NCBI RefSeq assembly: GCF_009193155.1
Contig: NZ_VUKD01000001.1
Coordinates: 1 to 64,000 of the forward strand
Direction of reading: 5' to 3'
Length of the DNA stretch: 64,000 bases
Source: Georgenia subflava
GTDB lineage: Bacteria; Actinomycetota; Actinomycetes; Actinomycetales; Actinomycetaceae
The notes under the pieces are model-generated. The model did not search any database. It was given only the letters and a program-made list of their open reading frames with translations, and was not told where the DNA came from. Of this stretch, positions 8,797 to 18,275 are shown piece after piece (within the stretch, counting starts at the first letter, position 1; each line of letters opens with the position of its first letter). Position numbers and translations under genes: made by a program.

Positions 8797-10971
8797 GTGA
8801 GTGATCCTATGAAGACGACCGCGTCCGCTGGTCGCGGTGACGGCGCAGACAGTGCCCGCGGCACCCCGGAGCGGGCACAGGCACGTCCCGGTGCGCAGCC
8901 CGAGGCTGATCGCCGACCAGTGCAGACCAGGGTGTGGTGGTTCCCCCTGGGTGCCCTGCCCCTGGTGCTTGTCGCCATGGTGGCCGGGTTGGCCCTGACC
9001 GGTGCCGCGGGCCCTCCCGAGCTGTTCGATCCCGGCCCGATCGTGCGCTGGGGTCTGCCCGTCGTCACCGCCCTCACCTGGGCCAGCGCGACCGTGACCA
9101 TCGGTGCGTTCGCGCTGTGCGCCCTGGTGCTGCCTCGCCCCGCAGCGGGCCGGGGTGACTCACGCGACAGCGGCGACGCGTGGCACCTCCTCGCACCGGT
9201 GGGCGCGATGGCCGCTGTGGTGTGGGCGCTCGCCCAGCTGGCGCACCTCCTGCTCACCCACGCCGCGGTCCTCGGGACGCCGATCGGCGGAGACGGCTAC
9301 GACGTCCAGCTCATCCACTTCGTCACCGAGATCGAGATGGGCCGCTACCTGGCTCTGGCCACGCTGCTGGTCGCGGTGATCCCGCTGCTGGCCGTAGCCA
9401 CCACGAGCTACGCCTCGGTCGCTGGTGCGGGCGTACTGGCCCTGCTCTCGCTGTACCCGGTCGCGCAGACCGGGCACGCGGCGGGGGCTGCGAACCATGA
9501 CCTGGCGGTGTCCTCGTGGTGGCTGCACCTGGGAGGCGTGACCGTGTGGGTCGGTGGCCTCGTCGCGCTGTGTCTCGTCGCCTCCAGGCTCGGCCGCGAT
9601 CTTCCACGGGTGGTCGAGCGGTACTCCCGCGTCGCGCTGTGGGCCTTCGTGATCACCACGGTGGCCGGTGCCGCGAACGCCTGGATCCGGCTCACCACGC
9701 CGCTGGACCTGCTCACCCACCCTTACGGTCAGCTGCTGCTGCTCAAGGTGGTGCTCACCCTGGTGCTGGGAATGGCTGGCTGGGTGCACCGCACCTGGAC
9801 CATGCCGACAATCCGCGCCCACACCGGTACGGGCGGCGCCACGGCGGGCTGGGCTTTCTGGCGTTTGGCCGGGGTCGAGGTCCTGGTCATGGGTGCCGTC
9901 GTCGGCATCGGGGTGGCGCTCGGCTCGTCGCCGACACCCCAACCACTGGAACCGGTCAGCAACGCCGGTGCGCTCTTCGTCCTGACCGGATACCCGGAGC
10001 CACCGGCGCCGACCGTGCTGACCTATCTCACGCAGTGGCGACCCGAACCCATGACCGCCTTCGCGGCCCTGGCCGGGGTGGTCGTCTACGTGCGCTGGGC
10101 GCGGCGGCTGCGGCTCCGGGGCGACGCCTGGTCCACCACCCGCACCCTCAGCTGGGTGGTGGGCCTCGCGCTGTTCTTCTGGGTCACCAACGGCGGACCC
10201 GCGGCCTACGGGAGCGTGCTGTTCAGCGGCCACATGATCCAGCACATGCTGCTGGCGATGGTCGTGCCCATCTTTCTCGTGCTCGCCGCCCCGGTCACCC
10301 TGGCCCTGCGGGCCCTCCCGGCCCGCAGGGACGGCTCCCGCGGGCCCCGGGAGTGGCTCCTGGCGTTCGTCCACTCCAGCCTGGCCAGGTTCTTCTCCCA
10401 CCCGGTGGTCGCCGGGGTGAACTTTGCCGGGTCGCTGATCGTCTTCTACTACTCCCCCCTCTTCGAGTACGCCCTGACCAGCCATATCGGGCACCTGCTG
10501 ATGGTCGTGCACTTCACGGCCGCCGGGTACCTCTTCGCCAACGCCCTCATCGGTGTCGACCCAGGCCCCGCGCGGCCGTCCTACCCGCTACGCCTGCTGC
10601 TGCTGTTCGCGACGATGGCGTTCCATGCCTTCTTCGGCATCTCACTGATCTCCCAGACCACGGTCCTGGCGGCCGACTTCTTCAGCCAGCTCAACGTCAG
10701 CTGGGGCGGCGATCTCCTCGCCGACCAGGAGGTCGGCGGAGCGATCACCTGGGGCATCGGCGAGATTCCCACCCTCGCCCTGGCGGTCGCCGTGGCGCTG
10801 GCGTGGGCGAAGGAGGACGACCGGACTGCGAGACGCTCCGACCGCAAGGCGGAGCGCGACGACGACGCCGAGCTGCGCGCCTACAACGACATGCTCGCCG
10901 ACCTCTCGGGACATCCCGCCGGCGAGACCGAGCACGAGAAGCCGCCCGAACGCCGCGAGCCGCGAACATGA
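8797..10971 (+). CDS. CopD-CtaG fusion: copper import and cytochrome oxidase assembly protein
   Basis: This 724-residue, roughly 15-helix membrane protein joins two families. Residues about 40-390 match CopD (copper transport with CopC; note AHLLLTHAAV and TGHAAGAANHD with membrane His residues). Residues about 410-690 match the CtaG/caa3-assembly family (HMIQHMLLAMVVP, GHLLMVVHFTAAGY, MAFHAFFGI), which delivers copper to oxidase subunit I. This fusion is common in Actinobacteria. The neighbour ctaD is the likely client. The start is GTG 8797 or ATG 8809; neither has a strong ribosome site. Its stop overlaps an in-frame ATG of the tlpA-like reading frame (ATGA at 10968). Confidence 0.92.
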   Translation: MSDPMKTTASAGRGDGADSARGTPERAQARPGAQPEADRRPVQTRVWWFPLGALPLVLVAMVAGLALTGAAGPPELFDPGPIVRWGLPVVTALTWASATVTIGAFALCALVLPRPAAGRGDSRDSGDAWHLLAPVGAMAAVVWALAQLAHLLLTHAAVLGTPIGGDGYDVQLIHFVTEIEMGRYLALATLLVAVIPLLAVATTSYASVAGAGVLALLSLYPVAQTGHAAGAANHDLAVSSWWLHLGGVTVWVGGLVALCLVASRLGRDLPRVVERYSRVALWAFVITTVAGAANAWIRLTTPLDLLTHPYGQLLLLKVVLTLVLGMAGWVHRTWTMPTIRAHTGTGGATAGWAFWRLAGVEVLVMGAVVGIGVALGSSPTPQPLEPVSNAGALFVLTGYPEPPAPTVLTYLTQWRPEPMTAFAALAGVVVYVRWARRLRLRGDAWSTTRTLSWVVGLALFFWVTNGGPAAYGSVLFSGHMIQHMLLAMVVPIFLVLAAPVTLALRALPARRDGSRGPREWLLAFVHSSLARFFSHPVVAGVNFAGSLIVFYYSPLFEYALTSHIGHLLMVVHFTAAGYLFANALIGVDPGPARPSYPLRLLLLFATMAFHAFFGISLISQTTVLAADFFSQLNVSWGGDLLADQEVGGAITWGIGEIPTLALAVAVALAWAKEDDRTARRSDRKAERDDDAELRAYNDMLADLSGHPAGETEHEKPPERREPRT

Positions 10972-11120
10972 CGGCTCAACACTCTCGACGCCGACGGCAC
11001 CGAGCCCAACATGTCTGGCGGGCCATTGGCCAAGGCGATGACCCGCCCCCGTCCGACGGATTCGTCCCGCAGCCGTTCCCTGGCGAGACACCACCGTCCC
11101 ACCCACACCGAGAGCGAGAT

Positions 11121-11822
11121 ATGACACCCCCACCGGCCCCGGCCAGCCGAACGACCGCCACGCGCGGCGCGGACGACGAGACGACCTCGAGCGCCGCTGC
11201 CTTGCCTCGGCGATCCCTCAGCCGACGTGCCGTGATCAGCGGCGGGTTAGGTGCCGCCACCGCGTTCGTGCTCGCCGCCTGCGCCCCGGGCCGCACCCCA
11301 CAGTCCCCGGCGGCTGCGGCCGCAGGGTCGGACGCCGGCTACGTGGCCGGCGACGGGACGTTTGCCACCTGGGCACCGGACGAGCGCGCCGCACCCATCT
11401 CCCTGGTGGGGACCACGTACTCCGGCGAGGAGCTTGACCTCGCGGACTGGCGCGGTGACGTGGTGGTCGTGAACTTCTGGTACGCGGCCTGCCCGCCCTG
11501 CCGCGCCGAGGCGTCCGACCTGAGGGACATCCACACCGACTACACCCCGCAGGGGGTGAAGATGGTCGGGATCAACCCCCGCGACGGCGTCGGCACGGCG
11601 CAGGCGTTCGAGCGCACCTTCGAGGTGCCCTACCCGTCCCTGCACGACCAGGACGCCGGCGGCGTCGCTGCCTTTGAGGGACTGGTGCCGCTGCAGGCCA
11701 TGCCTTCCACCGTGGTGCTGGACCGGCAGGGACGGGTCGCCGCCCGCATCCTCGGCCAGATCGACCCGACCACCCTGCGCGGGCTCATCGATGACACCCT
11801 CGCCGAGGAGGACCGGCCGTGA
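11121..11822 (+). CDS. TlpA/ResA-like thioredoxin lipoprotein
   Basis: This 233-residue protein has a twin-arginine-like signal (SLSRRAVISGG) ending in lipobox LAAC (Cys54), then a thioredoxin domain with Cys124-Pro-Pro-Cys127 (WYAACPPCRAE) and the cis-proline in AMPST. Such lipoproteins keep apocytochrome c or copper-site cysteines reduced, drawing electrons from CcdA, encoded next with a GTGA overlap. ATG 11121 puts the RR signal at a normal distance. An in-frame ATG at 10968 overlaps the copD-ctaG stop (ATGA) and would add 51 Arg/Pro-rich residues; translation could start there by coupling, so the start is uncertain. Confidence 0.88.
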   Translation: MTPPPAPASRTTATRGADDETTSSAAALPRRSLSRRAVISGGLGAATAFVLAACAPGRTPQSPAAAAAGSDAGYVAGDGTFATWAPDERAAPISLVGTTYSGEELDLADWRGDVVVVNFWYAACPPCRAEASDLRDIHTDYTPQGVKMVGINPRDGVGTAQAFERTFEVPYPSLHDQDAGGVAAFEGLVPLQAMPSTVVLDRQGRVAARILGQIDPTTLRGLIDDTLAEEDRP

Positions 11823-12637
11823 GCTGGGGACAGGTCGGTGGCACGTTCGCGGAGCTGGTGCTCACCGGGCCGATGCTCGCGGCGCTGCCGGTCGCGGCCA
11901 TCGCCGGGTTCGTCTCCTTCGCCTCGCCGTGCGTGCTGCCGCTGCTGCCCGGGTACGTGGGCTACCTGGGTGGGATGGCGGGCGCGACAACGGGCGGCGG
12001 CACGCCGCCGCGTTCCGGCACCGTCAAGGAGGGCCAACCAGCACGTCCGGGGCGCACCGGCACGGGCCAGCTGCTGGCCGGGGTTCTGCTCTTCGTGGCC
12101 GGCTTCACCGCCGTGTTCGTGCTGCTCGGCGTGGTCTTCTCCTGGGCGGGGATCCTCCTCGCGCCGTGGCTCGATGTCGCCACAAGGGTCCTGGGTGTCT
12201 TCGTGATCGTGATGGGCCTGGCGTTCCTGGGCCGCCTGCCGGTGCTGCAGCGCGAGGCCCGTATCCGCGCCCTGCCCCGCCAGGGCGTGTGGGGTGCCCC
12301 GCTGCTCGGGGTCGTGTTCGGGCTGGGGTGGGCACCGTGCATGGGCCCCACCCTCGCGGCGGTGCTGACTCTGTCCTTCGGGGAGGCCGACCCGGCCCGC
12401 GGCGCGATCCTGGTGCTGGCCTACAGCCTCGGGCTGGGTGTGCCTTTCGTGGTGCTGGCGATGGTGTTCTCGCGCTCGACCCGGGTACTGGGATTCCTGC
12501 GGCGGCACCGCCTGAGCATCCAACGTCTCGGGGGCGGCTTGCTCGTCGTGCTCGGCCTGGCCATGGTCACCGGCCTGTGGGCCCTGCTGTCGGGATACCT
12601 CCAGGGCCTGGTCGCCACCTACCAGACGCTGGTGTGA
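11819..12637 (+). CDS. ccdA: CcdA-like thiol-electron transporter
   Basis: This 272-residue protein has six helices and the family cysteines in FASPCVLPLLPGYVGYLGG (TM1) and GWAPCMGPTLAAVL (TM4), each Cys-Pro or Pro-Cys in context. CcdA/DsbD-type proteins carry electrons from cytoplasmic thioredoxin across the membrane to TlpA-like proteins. A polar insert of about 30 residues (GATTGGGTPPRSG to RTGTG) lies after TM1. The start GTG 11819 overlaps the tlpA stop. The gene belongs to the packed tlpA-ccdA-resB-ccsB operon. Confidence 0.93.
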   Translation: MSWGQVGGTFAELVLTGPMLAALPVAAIAGFVSFASPCVLPLLPGYVGYLGGMAGATTGGGTPPRSGTVKEGQPARPGRTGTGQLLAGVLLFVAGFTAVFVLLGVVFSWAGILLAPWLDVATRVLGVFVIVMGLAFLGRLPVLQREARIRALPRQGVWGAPLLGVVFGLGWAPCMGPTLAAVLTLSFGEADPARGAILVLAYSLGLGVPFVVLAMVFSRSTRVLGFLRRHRLSIQRLGGGLLVVLGLAMVTGLWALLSGYLQGLVATYQTLV

Positions 12638-12642
12638 GAACC

Positions 12643-14364
12643 ATGAACACCACCACTGAGGTCGACGCGACGAATCTGAGCTCCAAGGCCGGGCAAGGAC
12701 AGCGCGGCGCCGCGGAACCACCGCGGGGAACCAGGCTAGGCCTGGTCGGCTGGCTGCGCTGGATGTGGCGTCAGCTGACCAGCATGCGGGTCGCGATCAT
12801 GCTGCTGCTGCTCCTGGCCGTCACCGCGCTGCCCGGTTCGCTCTTCCCCCAGCAGCCGCAGGATCCCGCCCGGGTGGACGAGTACTTCACCACCTATCCG
12901 CGCCTGGCTCCGTGGCTGGAGCGGCTCGGCTTCTTCGACGTGTATAACTCGCCCTGGTTCGCGGCGGTGTACCTGCTGCTCTTCACCTCGCTGATCGGGT
13001 GCATCGTGCCGCGCGTCCGGGTGCACTGGCGGGCCCTGCGCGCCCAGCCGCCGCGGGTGCCCCGCAGCTTCCAGCGGTTCCCGGTCCGTCAGGAGCGCAC
13101 GGTCACCGAATCCCGCCCGAGGGTGCAGGCGAGCATCATGTCCGCCCTGAAGGGTCGCTACCGCGCTGCGGTCACCACCGACGGCATCACCGCCGAACGC
13201 GGGTACCTGCGTGAGACCGGCAACCTCGTCTTCCATCTGTCCTTGATCGGAGTCCTGCTCTCGCTGGCGGCCGGGCAGTTCTACAGCCACCGCGGGCAGT
13301 TCATCGTCGTCGAGGGCGAGTCGTTCGCCAACTCCATCCTCGACTACGACACCTTCGACCCCGGCACGTTCTTCGACCCCGGCACCCTCGAGCCCTTCAC
13401 CTTCACCCTCGAAGAGTTCGACTCGGAGTTCACCATCGACGCCATGGCCCGCGACTTCGCCGCGACCGTCACCGTGCGCGAGCCGGGCGGCACGACCCGG
13501 CAGGAGGTCATCAAGGTCAACGACCCCATGAGCGCCGGCGGTGCGAACGTGTACCTGATGGGCAACGGCTTCGCCCCCCGGATCACCGTTCGCGACGGCG
13601 CCGGCGAGGTGGCCTTCTCCGAGCCGGTCCCGTTCCTGCCGGAGGACTCGGTCTATACCTCCAAAGGTGTCATCAAGGTCCCTGACGTCAGCGTCGGTGA
13701 GCAGCTCGGCCTCACCGGGGCCTTCCTGCCCACCGCCGTGGTCGCCCCGGACGGATCGGGAGCGTACTCCGTCCACCCTCAGCCCAACGCACCACTGATG
13801 GTGCTTACCCTCTGGGCCGGTGACCTCGGCCTCGACGGCGGCGTGCCCCAGAACATCTACGTCCTCGACACCGACGACATGCGCCAGGTCTACGAAGAGG
13901 CCGAGGACGGTTCCCCCGGCTCCGTCGACGGCGGGCAGCAGCCGGTGACCCTCTTCCTCGCCCCTGGCGAAACCATCGAGCTGCCCGAAGAGCTCGGCAC
14001 AGTGACGTTCGAGTCACTCCCGCGCTTCGTCGGCCTGGACCTGCGTTACGACCCCTCCCTGCCCTACCTGCTGGGCTCCTCCATCGCCGCCATGCTCGGC
14101 CTGTTCGCCTCCCTGTTCGTCCCCCGCCGGCGCCTGTGGGTCAAGCTCGCCGACACCCCCGACGGCGGCACCGTCATTACCGGGGCGGCACTTGCCAGAG
14201 GGGACGACCCCGGCCTGGCCCGCGACCTCGCCCGGGTGCTGCGCGACGCCGGCACCCTGACCAGCCCAGCGCCGGAACTGCAGGACAGTGCCGGAACCGC
14301 AATCGAACCGACTGCCCCAACCCCCGCCGGTGACAACCCGGCCCGGAAGGACACTGATGCCTGA
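12643..14364 (+). CDS. resB: ResB, cytochrome c synthase subunit (System II)
   Basis: This 573-residue protein has three N-terminal helices and one C-terminal helix around a large extracytoplasmic domain of about 370 residues. ResB (Ccs1) works with CcsB to export haem and attach it to CXXCH motifs. TM2-3 features include PGSLFPQQPQDPARV and LRETGNLVFHLSLIGVL; the domain ends at YDPSLPYLLGSSIAAMLGL. Residues 1-30 are soluble. It starts at ATG 12643, 5 bases after the ccdA stop, and its end overlaps the ccsB start. Confidence 0.93.
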   Translation: MNTTTEVDATNLSSKAGQGQRGAAEPPRGTRLGLVGWLRWMWRQLTSMRVAIMLLLLLAVTALPGSLFPQQPQDPARVDEYFTTYPRLAPWLERLGFFDVYNSPWFAAVYLLLFTSLIGCIVPRVRVHWRALRAQPPRVPRSFQRFPVRQERTVTESRPRVQASIMSALKGRYRAAVTTDGITAERGYLRETGNLVFHLSLIGVLLSLAAGQFYSHRGQFIVVEGESFANSILDYDTFDPGTFFDPGTLEPFTFTLEEFDSEFTIDAMARDFAATVTVREPGGTTRQEVIKVNDPMSAGGANVYLMGNGFAPRITVRDGAGEVAFSEPVPFLPEDSVYTSKGVIKVPDVSVGEQLGLTGAFLPTAVVAPDGSGAYSVHPQPNAPLMVLTLWAGDLGLDGGVPQNIYVLDTDDMRQVYEEAEDGSPGSVDGGQQPVTLFLAPGETIELPEELGTVTFESLPRFVGLDLRYDPSLPYLLGSSIAAMLGLFASLFVPRRRLWVKLADTPDGGTVITGAALARGDDPGLARDLARVLRDAGTLTSPAPELQDSAGTAIEPTAPTPAGDNPARKDTDA

Positions 14365-15331
14365 AGCCACCCTGGGCCAGCTCAGCCTCATGCTGATCTA
14401 CGGAGCGATGGCCGCCTATCTCGTCAGCTTCATCGCTTTCGCCATCGATCTGTCCGGCCTGCGTGATCGTGGCCTCGGCGACCGCCGCCGCCGCGCCGCC
14501 GGCATCGCCATGACCACCACGTGGCTCGGGTTCGCCCTCCATTTGGTCGGGGTCATCACCCGTGCCATCGCCGCCGCCCGCGTGCCCTGGGCGAACATGT
14601 ACGAGTTCTCCATCCTCTTCACCCTCGTTGCGATGGTGATCTTCCTGGCGCTGCAACGTGGCCGGGACATGCGCTTCCTTGGGACCTTCGTCCTCGGCCC
14701 GGTGCTCCTCATGCTGGGCATCGCCGTCGCCGTCCTCTACGTGCGTGCGGACGGCGTCCAGCCGGCCCTGCAGACCTACTGGCTCGTCATCCACGTCTCC
14801 ATCGCCACGCTGGCCGTCGGTGTCTTCTCCATCGCCGCGACCTTGTCGGTCCTCCAGCTCGTCCAGGAACGCGCCGAGCTGCGCAGGACTCACACCGCCG
14901 CGCCAGACTCCGCGCCGCCCACGACAACGCCGGCCGCCGGCGCGACGGTCATGCTGGAGGAGGAAGAGCGGAACAAGACCCACGGTCTGTGGGGACGGCT
15001 GCTCGACGTCGTGCCCTCCTCCCCCGAGCTCGAACGCATCGCCTTCCGCCTCAACGCCGTCGGCTTCATGATGTGGACCTTCACCCTCATCGCCGGAGCC
15101 ATCTGGGCCGAGCACGCCTGGGGCCGGCCCTGGGGCTGGGACGCCAAGGAGACGTGGACCTTCGTCATCTGGGTGATCTACGCCGCCTACCTCCACGCCC
15201 GCGCTACCCGTGGATGGGAAGGGCGCCGGGCCGCGTACCTATCCATCGCCGGGTTCGTCACCATCCTCGGCAACTACTTCCTCGTCAACCTCGTCTTCAA
15301 CAGCCTGCACTCCTACAGCGGCATCGGGTAG
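14357..15331 (+). CDS. ccsB: CcsB (ResC/CcmC-like) haem-handling cytochrome c synthase subunit
   Basis: This 324-residue protein has eight helices and the tryptophan-rich haem motif WGRPWGWDAKETW (about residues 254-266), with flanking His residues such as HVSIATLAVG and HLVGVIT. With ResB it forms the System II cytochrome c synthase. ATG 14357 is used because GGAAGG lies 7 bases upstream and the gene overlaps the end of resB; the frame is open further upstream without support. An insert between TM5 and TM6 (RTHTAAPDSAPPTTT) is likely a disordered loop. Confidence 0.93.
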   Translation: MPEATLGQLSLMLIYGAMAAYLVSFIAFAIDLSGLRDRGLGDRRRRAAGIAMTTTWLGFALHLVGVITRAIAAARVPWANMYEFSILFTLVAMVIFLALQRGRDMRFLGTFVLGPVLLMLGIAVAVLYVRADGVQPALQTYWLVIHVSIATLAVGVFSIAATLSVLQLVQERAELRRTHTAAPDSAPPTTTPAAGATVMLEEEERNKTHGLWGRLLDVVPSSPELERIAFRLNAVGFMMWTFTLIAGAIWAEHAWGRPWGWDAKETWTFVIWVIYAAYLHARATRGWEGRRAAYLSIAGFVTILGNYFLVNLVFNSLHSYSGIG

Positions 15332-15436
15332 CCAGACGTGCGCGGACGTACCGGCGCGATGTCCTTGGGCAGAGCCAGGTGTTGCAGGATTCTGCCCATC
15401 AACCGCGTTCCACCGAGGGCAGCAGGGGCAGCCGGG

Positions 15437-16582
15437 GTGAGCCGCCCGGCCGGCCGAATTCCCCCGCCTCGCCTGGTGGGGATCGACGTCGCCCGCGGTC
15501 TGGCGGTCCTGGGCATGTTCGTCGCCCACCTGGGTGAGGACGGGCCCGGCGGCCGGCATGACCCCGAGTGGTTCGTCATCGCCGACGGGCGCTCCTCGGC
15601 CCTGTTCGCGTTGCTTGCAGGTCTCTCACTCGCACTGACCAGCGGGCGACAGGTCCTCCCCTCGGGGGCGACGCTGATCCGGGCGCGGATCGCAGCGTTT
15701 GTCCGTGCCGGACTCCTTCTCCTCATCGGCAGCTTCCTCGTCGCCCTCGGCACACCGGTGCTCGTCATCCTGCCGGCGTATGCCGTGCTGTTCGCTCTAG
15801 CCGTCCCCTTCTTGGCCCTGCGTCGCAGGTGGCTGGTGCTGGGCGGCGTCGCCGCCGCGGTGATCTCCCCGACGGTAATCTTCGCGCTCACCACCCCCAC
15901 CGCCGATGGCCGGCCCAGCGTGCTCGCAGACCTTACCGGCATGTCTGACCCGGTCCGGCTGCCGATGGACGAATTCGTGACCGGCCCCTACCCGGCACTC
16001 GTCTTCCTGGCCTACGTCCTGCTCGGGATGGCCGTAGGCCGAAGCGACCTGTCCCGGGTCCGGACCCACGCCGTGCTGGTGGGCGCCGGCACCGCCCTCG
16101 CATTCATCGGTTGGGGGACCTCGTACCTCGCGCAGGACTCCCTCGGACCCGATGCCACGCCTCTGGCGTCGCGCCTGGTCAGTGCCGCGGCGCACGACAA
16201 CTCCTCCCTCGAGGTGCTCGGGAACAGCGGCACCTCCCTCGTCGTCATCGGCCTGTGCCTCCTGCTGACCCGTCCGACGACAAGGCGTGGTCGCACCTTC
16301 GCCAACGGTCTCGCCCCGATAGCAGCGACCGGCGCCATGCCGCTTACCGTGTACTCCCTGCAGATCGTCGCGATCTTTCTGCTCGGCAACGACGTGGTCT
16401 GGAACCCGCGGTCGAACGCGGTCCTGATCTGGTTCATCGCGACCGTCCTCATCGGGTCTTGGTCGTGGCGACTCCTCCTCGGCCGCGGGCCGCTCGAGCG
16501 CCTCCTCAAAGCGGCCGTCGACACTACGCTGGCGAGCCTGGCCCCACAGTCGCGCCGCCGCGGCCCACATCCGGGCGACTGA
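15437..16582 (+). CDS. DUF418/DUF1624-like polytopic membrane protein
   Basis: About 380 residues with nine or ten helices. The N-terminal RLVGIDVARGLAVLGMFVAHL is the signature of the DUF1624/heparan-acetyltransferase-like group, and the C-terminal GAMPLTVYSLQIVAIF matches DUF418. Family members are predicted acyl-group transferases of the envelope, but substrates are mostly unknown. GTG 15437 is preferred because the conserved motif follows soon after and a purine-rich tract lies upstream; ATG 15359 and GTG 15338 are alternatives. It follows ccsB by about 100 bases and may be read through from that operon. Confidence 0.75.
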   Translation: MSRPAGRIPPPRLVGIDVARGLAVLGMFVAHLGEDGPGGRHDPEWFVIADGRSSALFALLAGLSLALTSGRQVLPSGATLIRARIAAFVRAGLLLLIGSFLVALGTPVLVILPAYAVLFALAVPFLALRRRWLVLGGVAAAVISPTVIFALTTPTADGRPSVLADLTGMSDPVRLPMDEFVTGPYPALVFLAYVLLGMAVGRSDLSRVRTHAVLVGAGTALAFIGWGTSYLAQDSLGPDATPLASRLVSAAAHDNSSLEVLGNSGTSLVVIGLCLLLTRPTTRRGRTFANGLAPIAATGAMPLTVYSLQIVAIFLLGNDVVWNPRSNAVLIWFIATVLIGSWSWRLLLGRGPLERLLKAAVDTTLASLAPQSRRRGPHPGD

Positions 16583-16628
16583 CGATGATCGCGTCCCTCC
16601 TTTAGCCGGTTCTGTCGGCGTGACTGAC

Positions 16629-17867
16629 TCAGGCGCCGGTGATGGTCAAGGCGATCAGGGTGAGGTTGAGCGTCGTGATCAGGAGCACGACGACGCCCAT
16701 CGCCCATCCGGTGAGGCGCCGGTTGACCGCGGTGCCCATCAGTTCTCGGTCGCCGGTCAGGCGCAGCAGCGGGGCCAGTGCGAACGGGATGCCGAAGCTG
16801 AGGATCACCTGGCTGATCACCAGCGCCCATGTCGGGTCTGCGCCCAGAGAGAGCAGCGCCAGGGCGGGGATCATCGTGATCGCACGGCGCAGGAGCAGCG
16901 GGATCTGCCGGTGGATCAAGCCCTGCATGATTGCCGCTCCGGCATAGCACCCCACCGATGTGGAGGCCAGTCCCGAGGCCAGCAGGCCGACGGCGAAGAC
17001 GAGCCCGATCGTGGGTCCGAGGTTGGACACCACTGCGGCGTGCGCCCCCTCGATCGTGTCCGTCCCCGGGACGCCTCGCAGGCTGGTCGCCGCAAGGAGC
17101 AGCATCGCGATGTTGACCGCACCGGCGACCCCCAGGGCTCCCAACACATCCCAGCGTGTCGCGCGTACCAGATGCACGTGGCCGTCGCGCAAGGCGGCGG
17201 CTCCGTGCCGGTCCCGCGCGAGCGCGGAGTGGACGTAGATCGCATGCGGCATCACCGTCGCACCCAGCATGCTCGTAGCCAGCAAGAGACTCTCGGTGCC
17301 GGCGAAACGTGGTACCAGACCAGCGACCACGTCACCCGCGGCCGGTGGGTTCACCACCAAGCCCGCGACGAATCCGATCGTTATGACGCCGAGCAGGGCT
17401 ATGACGACCGACTCGAACTGCCGCTGCCCAAAACGGTTCTGGACCGCCAGGAGCACCATCGAGACACAGCCCACGATCACTCCCCCGACCAGCAGCGGTG
17501 TGCCGAACAGCAGGCGCAAGGCGATCGCGCCGCCTATGACCTCGGCGAGGTCGGTGGCCGCCGCAACGACCTCAGCCTGCGCCCAGAACGCCAGCCGTGC
17601 CGGCCTGCGAAGCCGGTGCCCGATCAGCTCCGGCAACGTACGCCCGGTGACCAGGCCGAGCTTGGCCGACTGGTACTGCACCAGCACCGCCATCGCGTTG
17701 GCTGTGACGAGCACCCACACCAGCAAGAATCCGTACCGGGCGCCGGCGGTGAGGTTGGCCGCGACATTGCCCGGGTCGACGTAGGCGATCGCCGCGACAA
17801 AGGCAGGCCCGAGCAGCGGCACGACTCTTCGTCGACGCCCCAGCGTGCCCAGTGCCTCAGCGGCCAC
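16629..17867 (-). CDS. mntH: Nramp-family Mn(II)/H+ importer MntH
   Basis: About 412 residues and 11 helices with both metal-site motifs: DPGNVAAN in TM1 and MPHAIYVHS in TM6. The family imports Mn(II), Fe(II) or Cd(II) with protons; an intact DPGN/MPH pair fits Mn import. GTG 17867 has GGGAGG 5-6 bases upstream; GTG 17873 sits on top of that site. A perfect inverted repeat at 17883-17904 lies just upstream and should be the operator of a metalloregulator. It is the only clear metal importer in a window full of exporters. Convergent with the DUF418-like gene. Confidence 0.93.
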   Translation of the reverse strand: MAAEALGTLGRRRRVVPLLGPAFVAAIAYVDPGNVAANLTAGARYGFLLVWVLVTANAMAVLVQYQSAKLGLVTGRTLPELIGHRLRRPARLAFWAQAEVVAAATDLAEVIGGAIALRLLFGTPLLVGGVIVGCVSMVLLAVQNRFGQRQFESVVIALLGVITIGFVAGLVVNPPAAGDVVAGLVPRFAGTESLLLATSMLGATVMPHAIYVHSALARDRHGAAALRDGHVHLVRATRWDVLGALGVAGAVNIAMLLLAATSLRGVPGTDTIEGAHAAVVSNLGPTIGLVFAVGLLASGLASTSVGCYAGAAIMQGLIHRQIPLLLRRAITMIPALALLSLGADPTWALVISQVILSFGIPFALAPLLRLTGDRELMGTAVNRRLTGWAMGVVVLLITTLNLTLIALTITGA

Positions 17868-17882
17868 AGCCACCTCCCGGCG

Positions 17883-17904
17883 AAAGTTCGGTATGCCGAA
17901 CTTT
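17883..17904 (-). promoter_or_regulatory. Operator upstream of mntH, probably for a DtxR/MntR-type regulator
   Basis: AAAGTTCGG-TATG-CCGAACTTT is a perfect 9-bp inverted repeat with a 4-bp centre, ending about 15 bases before the mntH start. Position and symmetry suit a Mn-dependent repressor covering the promoter or ribosome site. The regulator gene is not in the window. The repressor class is inferred from the target gene and site shape. Confidence 0.7.
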
Positions 17905-18086
17905 AGAGTGACCAGTACAGCACAGACCCCCGGCGCATTTCAGCCTGCCTGCCGTAACTCGCTCTTGGTCATGAGACGCGCCAGGTGGTGAGACAGACAC
18001 GCAACCCTCGCGACCGCTCAGCAACGATTACAGAGTTGGCACGTGGCAGCCGGTCTATTTCTGCGCCCGGCGAGGCGGGACAGAAC

Positions 18087-18230
18087 TCACTCGTCGTCGC
18101 GAAGGCGGAGCGCGACCCAGATCCCGCAGCGGCGGCAGATGTAGGCGGGCTCGCCGCCGAGGGCGTGAAGGGACTTGCGCGGCCGCACCCGGCCACAGCA
18201 GGAGCACCGCAGTTTCGTGTCATCGGCCAT
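18087..18230 (-). CDS. 47-residue double-CxxC zinc-ribbon protein next to merR
   Basis: A short frame from ATG 18230 gives 47 residues with C9-S-C-C12-G and C32-R-R-C35 spaced like a zinc ribbon (LRCSCCGRVRPRK, YICRRCGIW). The rest is basic (pI high) with a TRP-containing end (WVALRLRDDE). It lies 45 bases downstream of the MerR-family gene on the same strand, so the two are likely co-transcribed. Possible roles are nucleic-acid binding or a metal buffer; no homologue is recognised. Strong third-position GC bias and the paired cysteines argue that it is real. Confidence 0.6.
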   Translation of the reverse strand: MADDTKLRCSCCGRVRPRKSLHALGGEPAYICRRCGIWVALRLRDDE

Positions 18231-18275
18231 GTGGGATTCGGTTTCTGTCGGGTGGTGACAACGCGGGCCGGTGGA

